64,000 nt of DNA from Cohnella luojiensis. GTDB taxonomy: Bacteria > Bacillota > Bacilli > Paenibacillales > Paenibacillaceae. The notes under the pieces are model-generated. The model was given only the letters and a program-made list of their open reading frames with translations. It was not told the DNA's origin and ran no database searches. The stretch's first letter is position 1. Every line of letters begins with the position of its first letter. Location of the stretch: NCBI RefSeq assembly GCF_004564235.1, contig NZ_SOMN01000018.1, positions 1 through 64,000 on the forward strand. The letters run 5' to 3'. Both the position numbers and the translations under genes were made by a program. Of the stretch, positions 50,813 through 59,266 are shown in pieces.

Positions 50813-52130
50813 CGAGCAACCCTGCTTTCATCGCCTTATAGACGAGTTGCGAAAATAAGCTATTGGACCACGCGAACCATTTTCGAGTAAACTCGTTCGG
50901 ATCGTCCGCATGAAAACCTTCATGCATAAAGCCGGTGTCGGCATCCGTGGCTTCCAACAGCGAGATCATCTCCAGCTGCTCCTCAGCGGATACAGCCGTC
51001 AGTCCCTGCATGGACAACGCCATATGCCAAATGTAATCCGGCGGCGTATGCGGGCTTCCGATTCCTTTAGCCACTTTGCCTTCGTAATAGAACGGATTAT
51101 GCTTGCTGAGCGCGAAACGACGCGTATTCTCGTAAATGGGGTCGTCCGCGCTCGCATAACCGAGATAAGGAATCGAGATCAGGCCCGGCGTTCCCGCGTC
51201 GTCCATCAGGCAATAATTGCCGAAGCCGTCGGTCTCGTACGCATAGATCGGTCCGAATTCAGGGTGACGGTAGATGCCGTACAGCTGGATGCCATGGTTG
51301 ATTTCCCGTTCCAGCTTGGCCATTTCTTTCTCGAACGACAGGTCGCGGAACACGAATTCGGCCATTTCCCGCATCTGCCGCAGGGTAACGACGGCGAACA
51401 TGTTATTCGGGATATTGTAGTGGAAATCGCAAGCGTCGTCGCTTGGACGGAAGCCGGACCAGACCATCCCGGTATAATTGACGGGCATTCCCAAGCCGTC
51501 GTTCATGAGCGAGTCGGTCATAATGCCGTTATCCCGTTCGAAGCGGTAAGGCGAATGCTCGAAATGCAGCTGTTCCCGTCTCCACAAATCCACCGTCGTC
51601 CGCATCGCTTTCTTGAAATCCGAATCGAAGATGTCCGCGCGTCCCGTCTCTTTCCAGTAGGCGTAAGCCAGACGCATCGAGAAGCAGATGGAGTCCAGTT
51701 CGAACTTGCGTTCCCAAACCCATGGCGACATTTCCGTTACGTCGTCCGTGTTCCAGTGCCAGTCGTTCGCCATTTCGTTAAACGCGTTCGCGTAAGGATC
51801 GATCTGAATATATCGCATATGAAGCTTGATAAGACCGCCGATAATCCGTTGCAGATCGGCGTCATCCTTGGCGAAAGGCACGTATTGGATGACCTGCTCG
51901 ACGGAATCCCGCAGCCACATCGCGGGAATATCCCCCGTAATGACGAAGGTCGTCCCGTCCTCCAATAGCTTGGTCGTCGTCTCGAGCGTGTTCGGGAAGC
52001 AGTTCTTGAACAGCTGAAGAAGCTTCGGCCGGTGCGCCAGCTTCGTCTCCGCTTCGGCCAGCACGTCTTGCACCGATTGCGGAAGCTTGAGCTCCGGCAT
52101 GGCGATCTTAGGCAATCTGAATTGTTCCAT
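50805..52130 (-). CDS. GH125 exo-alpha-1,6-mannosidase
   Basis: 441 residues of the metal-independent GH125 family. TGDIPAMWLRDSVEQVIQY near 65-83 binds the non-reducing mannose; GFRPSDDACDFHYNIPNNMF carries the catalytic acid Asp region and MHEGFHADDPNEFTRKWFAW the catalytic base Glu. It inverts, releasing alpha-1,6-linked mannose, as shown for clostridial and streptococcal members acting on host N-glycans. No signal peptide, thus intracellular. First enzyme gene after the permeases of operon 2, 20 bp downstream. Confidence 0.93.
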   Translation of the reverse strand: MEQFRLPKIAMPELKLPQSVQDVLAEAETKLAHRPKLLQLFKNCFPNTLETTTKLLEDGTTFVITGDIPAMWLRDSVEQVIQYVPFAKDDADLQRIIGGLIKLHMRYIQIDPYANAFNEMANDWHWNTDDVTEMSPWVWERKFELDSICFSMRLAYAYWKETGRADIFDSDFKKAMRTTVDLWRREQLHFEHSPYRFERDNGIMTDSLMNDGLGMPVNYTGMVWSGFRPSDDACDFHYNIPNNMFAVVTLRQMREMAEFVFRDLSFEKEMAKLEREINHGIQLYGIYRHPEFGPIYAYETDGFGNYCLMDDAGTPGLISIPYLGYASADDPIYENTRRFALSKHNPFYYEGKVAKGIGSPHTPPDYIWHMALSMQGLTAVSAEEQLEMISLLEATDADTGFMHEGFHADDPNEFTRKWFAWSNSLFSQLVYKAMKAGLLDA

Positions 52131-52149
52131 GGATAAGGTTCCCTCTTTC

Positions 52150-53064
52150 TTATTCTTTAACGGCGCCTACAGTCAGGCCTTGAACGAAATAACGTTGGAA
52201 GAAAGGATAAGCGAGCACGATCGGACCGGTCGCAAGCACGACCATCGCCATTCTCGACGTATCCTGCGGCATGGACTGCAGCACTCCCATTCCGAGCGAA
52301 GGGTTATTCGAGTTCTGCAGAATGAATTGCATGCTGTTCTCGATCCTGATCAGCATCGACTGCAGCGGAACCAAGTTCGGATCCTCGATGTACAGCAGCG
52401 CGTTAAACCAGTCGTTCCAATAACCGAGCGTGCTGAACAAAGCGATCGTCGCGAGTCCGGGAAGCGCGAGCGGAATGACTAAACGGAAGAAAATGCCAAA
52501 CTCCCCCGCTCCGTCTATTTTACCAGATTCTATGATCGCATCGGGAATCATTGTGGAGAAAAACGTGCGCATGATCATGATATAGAATGCGTTAACGGTA
52601 AGGGGAAGAATCAAAGCCCATATCGAATTTTGCAAACCAAGCAGCTTCGTCGTCACGATGTAAGTAGGCACAAGCCCGCCATTGAACAGCATCGTGAAGA
52701 ACGCGAAGAAAGAGAAGAAATTACGGTATTTGAATCCTCTCCGGGAGATCGCGTAAGCGAACAAGGAGATGAAGACCATACTGAGCGCCGTACCTACGAC
52801 GGTAACGAAGATCGTTACCCCATAGGATCGCAGCAATTGGTCGCCTGCCTTGAATATATAGTCGTAAGCGTCGATGCTCCATTTTTTCGGAAACAGGGAG
52901 TACCCGTCGCGCGCCAGCGTCTTCTCGTCCGTGAACGAGATGATCGTGACGAACAGGAAAGGAAAGACGCAAGCCAGCGCGAATAGACCGGCAATCATAT
53001 TGAAAATGACGTTCCATACGGGCGACAGCTTGTGGAAGTCCCTTGGTTTGGTCAAGGATGCCAT
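52150..53064 (-). CDS. ABC sugar permease, MalG/YtcP type
   Basis: 304 residues, six helices, and the EAA loop IIESGKIDGAGEFGIFFRLV followed by IPLALP. It works with the LplB-type permease encoded 33 bp upstream and the binding protein of the same operon. Related to but clearly different from the permease at 39238, so the two systems are independent rather than a recent duplication. GGAGGA lies before the ATG at 53064. Confidence 0.93.
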   Translation of the reverse strand: MASLTKPRDFHKLSPVWNVIFNMIAGLFALACVFPFLFVTIISFTDEKTLARDGYSLFPKKWSIDAYDYIFKAGDQLLRSYGVTIFVTVVGTALSMVFISLFAYAISRRGFKYRNFFSFFAFFTMLFNGGLVPTYIVTTKLLGLQNSIWALILPLTVNAFYIMIMRTFFSTMIPDAIIESGKIDGAGEFGIFFRLVIPLALPGLATIALFSTLGYWNDWFNALLYIEDPNLVPLQSMLIRIENSMQFILQNSNNPSLGMGVLQSMPQDTSRMAMVVLATGPIVLAYPFFQRYFVQGLTVGAVKE

Positions 53065-53097
53065 GGAGGATTCTCCTTTCTGGGTTCATTTGGCGTT

Positions 53098-54042
53098 TTA
53101 GAACAAAGCATTGTCCTTATTGACTTTGCGGACGACGTAGTTGGACGTGATTACCAGCACGAAGCCGACGAACGATTGGTATAATCCCGCCGCCGTGCTC
53201 ATTCCGATCTCGCCGGTCGTCTTCAAGCCCCGATAGACGTACGTATCGATAACGTTCGTTACGTTATACAACGTGCCCGAATCGCGGGTAACCTGATAGA
53301 ACAAGCCGAAGTCCGCGTAGAAAATACGTCCGATCGCGAGCAACGTCAGTATCGTCATGAGCGGAGTCAGCATTGGCAAGGTGATGTTGCGAATCTGCTG
53401 CCATTTATTGGCCCCGTCGATCATGGCCGCCTCGTACAAGGATTTGTCGATCCCCATGATGGCCGCCAGATAGACGACGCTATTATAGCCGAGCGATTTC
53501 CACAGGAATACAATGACGATAATGAACGGCCAATATTTAGGCTCGGAATAAAACTGAACCGGATCGATGCCGAAGGCGAGGGCGATCTTGTTCACCATGC
53601 CCCTGTCGAAGCTGAGAAAGCTATATGCGAAATAACCGACGATGACCCAGGACAGGAAGTAAGGCATGAACATCCCGGTCTGGTACCATTTCGCCAGCTT
53701 CTTGTTTGCGATTTCGGAAAGGACAATGGCCATTGCCACGGCCAGAACGAGACCAATGAAAATAAAAACGATATTGTAGAGCAACGTATTGCGGGTAATG
53801 ATGAACGCGTCGTCGGTGCTGAATAGGAACTTGAAGTTATCGAAGCCGACCCATCGGCTGTTGATAATGCTGGACAGGAAACCGCCGCTGACGCGATATT
53901 CCTTGAAGGAAATAATCGTGCCGAGCATCGGCAAATACGCGAAGAAGATAAACCATAGGGTGGCGGGAAGCACCATCAGTAGCAGCGCTTTATTGCGATC
54001 GAGATCTTTGGCGAAGCGCCCTAAGGTTTTCATGGGAATCAC
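53098..54042 (-). CDS. ABC sugar permease, LplB type
   Basis: 314 residues with six helices. The opening LLMVLPATLWFIFFAYLPML and the EAA loop YEAAMIDGANKWQQIRNITL followed by PML identify an LplB-type CUT1 permease. A strong intrinsic terminator separates it from the binding-protein gene upstream (about 20 bp from its start), so permease levels should be lower than those of the binding protein. Pairs with the product of the next gene. Confidence 0.93.
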   Translation of the reverse strand: MIPMKTLGRFAKDLDRNKALLLMVLPATLWFIFFAYLPMLGTIISFKEYRVSGGFLSSIINSRWVGFDNFKFLFSTDDAFIITRNTLLYNIVFIFIGLVLAVAMAIVLSEIANKKLAKWYQTGMFMPYFLSWVIVGYFAYSFLSFDRGMVNKIALAFGIDPVQFYSEPKYWPFIIVIVFLWKSLGYNSVVYLAAIMGIDKSLYEAAMIDGANKWQQIRNITLPMLTPLMTILTLLAIGRIFYADFGLFYQVTRDSGTLYNVTNVIDTYVYRGLKTTGEIGMSTAAGLYQSFVGFVLVITSNYVVRKVNKDNALF

Positions 54043-54064
54043 CCTTTCTGTAAGGTCCGTAATA

Positions 54065-54094
54065 AAAAAACGGGCGAATGCCGAACATTCGCCC
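54065..54094 (-). terminator. Intra-operon terminator between binding protein and permeases
   Basis: On the minus strand GGGCGAATG, 5-base loop, CATTCGCCC, then G and seven T. It is a canonical intrinsic terminator placed after the binding-protein gene but before its permeases. Confidence 0.85.
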
Positions 54095-54112
54095 CGGTAC
54101 TATGATTTGTTC

Positions 54113-55603
54113 TTACTTATTGTTGGCTGTTTTCCAAGCGTCCATCTGGCTTTGCGCTTCGGCTAGGATTTTGCCCAGGCCTGCGTCGTTAAGCTTCTTG
54201 ATCGCTTGAGGCGCATATTTCTCCGGATCGACCGTACCCGTCATCAACGGCGCCCAGAAAGCTTCCTTCGCATTCTGTACGGCCGCGATCTCGTTGGATA
54301 CCTTCGTAGGATCGAAGTTGAAGCCAAGAAGGATCGCAGGTTTGCCTGCATCGTTATAGGATTTGAACTGTTCCCATTTGTCGGCAGGATCGCCCGGGTT
54401 CAGGTGTGTCAGCATCACGTTGCCGAGCGAGAAGGTCGGCATGTCGTAGTTTTTGGATTCCGGCAGGTTCTCCATGTAGTTGGCGTCCGTTTTCTTGTAG
54501 TGCGTGCCTTCGATACCGGAGTCTACCAGGTTGCGCAAGACGGGATCCGTATTCAACAGGTTCAGGAATTCCATCGCTTTTTCTTTGTTCTTGGAGTTGG
54601 CGGAGATCGCTTGCATCGAGCCCATGACGGACAGGTTGTAGATCAGCGCGTCGCTTTGCGGCGTCGACACGATCGGGTAACCGTAGCTAGTGGACCATAC
54701 GTTGTCCGCGAAAGGCTGAGTCGTCGCTTTGTCCGTGAACCATTTGCCCGTCGCTTGGACGTCCGAGGACGATTCAAGCGTTGCAGCTTCGGTTGGAACG
54801 TAGCCGGCCGTGTAGTACTTGTGCATGGTCGCAAGAGCTTGCTTCATCTCCGGCGTTTCGAATATGTTTACGATTTTGTAGCCGGTGTCGTCAAGCTTGA
54901 CGGCAAGCGGGAACTTCTCGATCAGGTAGTCATAAGGCGTATAAGGCATGAAGTTCTTGTCCACTTGAAGAGGGACGACATCCGGGTTGTTCTGCTTAAC
55001 GGTCTTAAGCAATGGCTCAAGGCTTTCAAGCGTGCGAACGTCCGCGATGCTCAGCTTGTTCTCGTCGAGAAGGTTCTTGTTGAAGCGCCATACCTCTTGG
55101 GCGGGAAGCTCTTTGTTGGCGGGAACGCCGTAGTTCTTGCCGTCAACCTTGGAGCCTTCCAGGAAAGCCGGGTCCAATACTTCCGTAATGCCTTTGCCTT
55201 GCGCCTTCAGAAGATCGTCGATCGGGGCAAAAGCGCCTTTCCGTGCATTCTGCACGTAGTCGAAAGCCCACGAAGCGGTGAACATGATGTCCATGTCGGC
55301 TCCGGAAGCCGTCAATACCTGCATCTTCTGGTTGTAGTCGCCCCAGTCGATCATGGTCATTTTAACGGTAACGCCGATTTTGTCTTTCGTGTATTTGCTA
55401 ACCTCTCCCATGATCTTGTCGACGTCTTTCTGCGGGGTGCCGATCGTGTACCAGCTAAGCTCGACCGGTTCCTCCGAGTTGCCGGCATTGCCGGTTGGAG
55501 ATGCGTTGTTCGAAGAGCCGTTGTTTCCGCAGGCGCTCAAGAAGAGCATGACTGCCAGAATGGACGCGAGTCCGATCGATAATTTTTTGCGGGTGCTACC
55601 CAT
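54113..55603 (-). CDS. ABC-transporter solute-binding lipoprotein (DUF3502-type)
   Basis: 496 residues. A lipoprotein signal with LSAC (Cys25) and an Asn/Ser-rich linker precede a CUT1 solute-binding fold. The C-terminal region (FDPTKVSNEIAAV to the end) fits the DUF3502 type of binding proteins. It should capture a mannose-containing oligosaccharide, given the GH125, GH-A and GH38 genes downstream. First gene of operon 2; a cre-like site overlaps its promoter, and a terminator follows its stop codon. Confidence 0.92.
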   Translation of the reverse strand: MGSTRKKLSIGLASILAVMLFLSACGNNGSSNNASPTGNAGNSEEPVELSWYTIGTPQKDVDKIMGEVSKYTKDKIGVTVKMTMIDWGDYNQKMQVLTASGADMDIMFTASWAFDYVQNARKGAFAPIDDLLKAQGKGITEVLDPAFLEGSKVDGKNYGVPANKELPAQEVWRFNKNLLDENKLSIADVRTLESLEPLLKTVKQNNPDVVPLQVDKNFMPYTPYDYLIEKFPLAVKLDDTGYKIVNIFETPEMKQALATMHKYYTAGYVPTEAATLESSSDVQATGKWFTDKATTQPFADNVWSTSYGYPIVSTPQSDALIYNLSVMGSMQAISANSKNKEKAMEFLNLLNTDPVLRNLVDSGIEGTHYKKTDANYMENLPESKNYDMPTFSLGNVMLTHLNPGDPADKWEQFKSYNDAGKPAILLGFNFDPTKVSNEIAAVQNAKEAFWAPLMTGTVDPEKYAPQAIKKLNDAGLGKILAEAQSQMDAWKTANNK

Positions 55604-55668
55604 GGTATTGCCTCCCTTTGTCTGTGTGACGCGTATGTTCTTGCAACTTCTATTTGTATCTTATCGAA

Positions 55669-55682
55669 TGAAAACATTTTCA
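55669..55682. promoter_or_regulatory. cre-like site overlapping the promoter of the mannoside operon
   Basis: TGAAAACATTTTCA is a palindrome apart from its centre and matches TGAAAGCGCTTTCA at both ends. On the minus strand it overlaps TTGAAA, a plausible -35 box, with GATACA 17 bases further on. CcpA repression is expected. Confidence 0.5.
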
Positions 55683-55746
55683 AAAATATTAGAAAACAAA
55701 GATTAAGTGTACAAACTAAAGAAAGGAACCGCTTAACGCTTTCGCG

Positions 55747-57264
55747 TTACTGCAGCCCCTTGTATTCGCTCGGCACGATGCCGACATGCTTCTTGAATTG
55801 CTTGTAGAAATAGCCGATTTCCCAGTAACCGACTTGCTTGGCGATTTCATTCACCTTCAAACGGCTATCAATTAGCAGCGCTTTGGCCTTGTCGATGCGG
55901 AATTTGTTTATGTAATCCGCGAATGTATCGCCCGTCTGCTTGTGGAAAAGCTGGCCGAGATAATTGGGATGGATGTGGTATTGCTGTCCGAGCGTTTTCA
56001 AAGTCAGGGCTTCCGCGTAATGCTCTTGGATATACCGCAGCACCTGCTTGATAACCGGACTCATGTCCTCGCCGGAGAACGAATCGATGGCATAGAGCGA
56101 CACTTCCTTGACGGCATCCTCGACGCCTTCCAAGGTAGCCGCGGCCATCGCTTTATCGAGCGCGTCCTTGTAAGCCTCCGTAGAGTCGGCCCGATTGAGC
56201 TTATCGGCTTCCATCTTCATCCGGATGATCAACTCGACCGCCGCGCTCTTCGTTCTCGCGGGGTTCATGCCCTCCGCAGCCCTTATGGCCGCGAAATCGC
56301 TGCCGATCCGTCCCAGTAATTCAGCCTTATCCTTGGCCATGATCGACTTAGCATAGGTTTCCCAGTCCAATAGGTCCTTTGGAAAAGAGGGCGATGCCGA
56401 TGGCAGCTGCCCATAATCGACGAAATGCAGATCCGGCATCACCAGGAAGTATTGCTGCGCTTTGCGCGCTTGTTCATAGCTCTTGCCGGTCTCGGCCATG
56501 GGCTGCACGCTGCCGAGCGCGATGCGAATTCGGGAATTTCGGCTCTCCCAGGCTTTAGCCAAATTGCCAAGAGCCTTCACCGCTATACCTTTCCCATGCT
56601 CCGCATCGTCCATGCAGAAGACAATGACCATACTGCCGTCGGCGTCATGGAACCGTAGGAACTCACCGGCTCTTTCGAGCAGCCTTTCCGCGGCTTCGTA
56701 AGCTTCTCCCGAATCGTCGGATAACCGAATAATCGCGATAGCCGCATAAGGCTTCGTCAGATCGATGCCGAGAAGCGCCGTCCTCTCCGCCAGCTCCGGA
56801 GGAGCGATGCGTCCAGAGATCCAGCGGGTCATGACGTTATCTCTCAGAATGCCGATCTCGTCTTTCCCGAAGACCCTCTCCGGTTTGCCCGCATTCAGCT
56901 TATCTACCGTGCCGACCAACGTAGCTTCCAATTCTTCGAAGCGAATCGGCTTGAGCAGGTAATTCTCGATGCCAAGCCGCATGCCTTCCTTCAAATAGCC
57001 GAATTCGTTAAAGCCGCTCAGAATAATGACCTTCAGATGCGGCAGGAACGAGCGGGCTTGGCGGATGAGTTCCAGACCGTCCATGACCGGCATCGAAATG
57101 TCCGTAATCAGAATATCCGCCGGCACCTGCCGCAGCCGCTCCAGCGCTTCCTCCCCGTCCTCCGCGCTGCCGACGATCTCAAGCCCGAAGGCGGACCAGT
57201 CCACCGCGTCGCTCAAGCCTTCGCTAATGAACGGTTCGTCGTCTACGAGCAATACTTTATACAT
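55747..57264 (-). CDS. YesN-type response regulator with AraC output domain
   Basis: 505 residues. Receiver domain with VDDE, Asp55 in ITDISMPVMDG and Lys in LLKPI; a middle helical region; and a C-terminal AraC domain (about 400-505) with YLGQLFHKQTGDTFADYINK and YFYKQFKKHVGIVPSEYKGL. It should activate the mannoside operon whose first gene starts 144 bp downstream on the same strand. It overlaps the kinase gene by 8 bp, the same overlap as in the first pair. Confidence 0.94.
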   Translation of the reverse strand: MYKVLLVDDEPFISEGLSDAVDWSAFGLEIVGSAEDGEEALERLRQVPADILITDISMPVMDGLELIRQARSFLPHLKVIILSGFNEFGYLKEGMRLGIENYLLKPIRFEELEATLVGTVDKLNAGKPERVFGKDEIGILRDNVMTRWISGRIAPPELAERTALLGIDLTKPYAAIAIIRLSDDSGEAYEAAERLLERAGEFLRFHDADGSMVIVFCMDDAEHGKGIAVKALGNLAKAWESRNSRIRIALGSVQPMAETGKSYEQARKAQQYFLVMPDLHFVDYGQLPSASPSFPKDLLDWETYAKSIMAKDKAELLGRIGSDFAAIRAAEGMNPARTKSAAVELIIRMKMEADKLNRADSTEAYKDALDKAMAAATLEGVEDAVKEVSLYAIDSFSGEDMSPVIKQVLRYIQEHYAEALTLKTLGQQYHIHPNYLGQLFHKQTGDTFADYINKFRIDKAKALLIDSRLKVNEIAKQVGYWEIGYFYKQFKKHVGIVPSEYKGLQ

Positions 57265-59086
57265 TCTTGGCTTCCTCTCTTTCCTCCGGCGCGGGCCAGC
57301 TCACGGTAACCGTAGTCCCGTTCCCCGGTTCGCTCTCGATGTTTACCCCGTAAGAGGGTCCGTAAACTAACCTTAGCCGTTCATGCACGCTGCGCAGCCC
57401 GAAGGATTGTCCTTGCTCGGCCTCCGGCAAATTCAGCGCCTGCATCATTTGCTTAAGCTTCCCGGGCTCGACCCCTTTGCCATTGTCGCGGATTCGAACG
57501 ACGACCAGCCCGTCCTCCTTGGCGGCATCGATCGTCAACCGGTTATCCTTGCGCCGCGACTCCATGCCGTGCACGATATAGTTCTCGACGATAGGCTGCA
57601 GCAGCATCTTGAACACGGGTATATTCAAGATTTCGGGCTCGCACTCGATCGAATACGCAAACTTGTTCTTGTATCGGATCCGGAAGAGCTCCAGGTACAA
57701 TCTGCACATCTCCAGCTCCTCGCCCAGCGTGTTCTCGGGACTTAGGCTAACCGAATTACGGAATAAAGCGGCCAAGCTGTATATCATTTCCCCCACATCT
57801 TCCGCGCCCTGGGACATCGCCCGCATCCGGATCACTTCCAGCGTATTGTAGAGGAAGTGCGGATTCACCCTTGCTTGCAGCGCGGCGAGCTCCGTCTGCT
57901 TCATGCGGATTTCGGCCTTGTATTCCCGGTCGATATGCCTGCCCAGCTCGTCGAGCATATCGTTAAAGCTATGCGAGATTTGACCGAGCTCGTCCTCCCT
58001 GGAATCCTGGAGGCGGGCGTTCAGATCGCCGCCCTCGACCTTTTTCATGAAATAGACGATTCTGTTCGTTCGCCTCGCTATGTTAAAGATCACGAGGGAA
58101 GGAATAATGACGGCGACCGCTATGCAGATGGAGCTGATTAGAATGATCGTCCTCTTCAGTCCCGCGTATGCTTCCGCCACCACGCTTTTCGGAGAGATGC
58201 CTACGACGATATAGCCGGCTTTGTTCTGAGTCAAGGTGGAGATATAAGAGGGCTCGTCCAGCGTTTCGACATCCCTAAGGGAGCCGATCTGCTCCATATA
58301 CGGGAAAACCCGACCGTAATAACGATTCGAGGAGTCGGATAAGACTTGTCCGTCCGGCGTCAGAACAAGAATCGTCCCCTTTAGCGGGGTGCGGCTTTGC
58401 TCAAGGGCTTTGTTCACCATTCCGGCGTCGAAATAAACGAGCATCTGCCCGATATTTTTCAGCGTATTCTTATCGTTCACTTGGCTGCGCATGGAATACA
58501 GCTGCGGGTTCCATTGCCCGATCAGCTTTCGGATCCACGTGTTCGGCGTCGCCGCGATGGGCCCTTCCGCAGCCATGACCTCGGGAATGTAGGAACGCGT
58601 CGGGTTCGTGGAGTATAGCTTGCGTGGACCGTTCGAATTAAAGACGTACATCTGCTGCATCTCGGTGCTATAGAGGAGGACGTTCTGAATGTCGGGATCC
58701 GATTCCATCCGGTTCGCGAGAAAGCTCAGAATATCCACCGCGCTCTCGTTGCCGCCCGCGTAGTTCTGATCCAGCATGTATTGCACGTAGTCGTTATACG
58801 GATGCCTGAGAAAATAAGACGCGTTGCTCGCGAGCAGGTCGTTCCGGTAAATATCCTGAACCGTGTTCTGGACCCAATCGTATTTCTGCTCGAGGTAACG
58901 GTTGACCCGGTCCATCGCCTGCTTCTGGTTGTTTAGTTCGCTATTCACGATGGATGCGGACATGAGGTTATATAGCAAATAGGAAAGCGTGATGATCGTC
59001 AAGTTGACGATGATCGCGAAGACGAATATGACTTTGATGAACAGGTTATTGCGAATGTAGTTGCGGTAAATCTTCCCGAGTCGCAC
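57257..59086 (-). CDS. YesM-type sensor histidine kinase
   Basis: About 609 residues from a GTG at 59086, which has AGAAGG 7 bases upstream; earlier in-frame ATGs (59143, 59194) lack ribosome binding sites. TM1 near residue 17-40, a large extracellular sensor, TM2 near 315-338, HAMP, and the kinase core with VNPHFLYNTLEV (His410) and an HATPase_c domain (IVENYIVHG, DNGKGVEPGK). It belongs with the mannoside operon. It is head-to-head with a second kinase gene on the plus strand. Confidence 0.92.
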   Translation of the reverse strand: MRLGKIYRNYIRNNLFIKVIFVFAIIVNLTIITLSYLLYNLMSASIVNSELNNQKQAMDRVNRYLEQKYDWVQNTVQDIYRNDLLASNASYFLRHPYNDYVQYMLDQNYAGGNESAVDILSFLANRMESDPDIQNVLLYSTEMQQMYVFNSNGPRKLYSTNPTRSYIPEVMAAEGPIAATPNTWIRKLIGQWNPQLYSMRSQVNDKNTLKNIGQMLVYFDAGMVNKALEQSRTPLKGTILVLTPDGQVLSDSSNRYYGRVFPYMEQIGSLRDVETLDEPSYISTLTQNKAGYIVVGISPKSVVAEAYAGLKRTIILISSICIAVAVIIPSLVIFNIARRTNRIVYFMKKVEGGDLNARLQDSREDELGQISHSFNDMLDELGRHIDREYKAEIRMKQTELAALQARVNPHFLYNTLEVIRMRAMSQGAEDVGEMIYSLAALFRNSVSLSPENTLGEELEMCRLYLELFRIRYKNKFAYSIECEPEILNIPVFKMLLQPIVENYIVHGMESRRKDNRLTIDAAKEDGLVVVRIRDNGKGVEPGKLKQMMQALNLPEAEQGQSFGLRSVHERLRLVYGPSYGVNIESEPGNGTTVTVSWPAPEEREEAKNV

Positions 59087-59266
59087 CTTGAAGCCTTCTC
59101 TCGCTCGAATGATGTTGTTGCCGCCATTATAACACGAGCGCATCTTCAGTTCATTCAATGTTCTATGATTTGCCGCAGGATATGGTAGATTCATGGTGAG
59201 AAAACAGCTATCATTGAAGCAGTTGCTGCCTCAGGCTTGCCCCTATACATGAGGAGAGAACCACCC

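Noticed and set aside
54206-55582. Long plus-strand open frame (about 458 codons)
   Set aside because: It lies entirely antisense to a well-supported solute-binding protein gene; low-complexity Arg/Val-rich shadow frame without a ribosome binding site.
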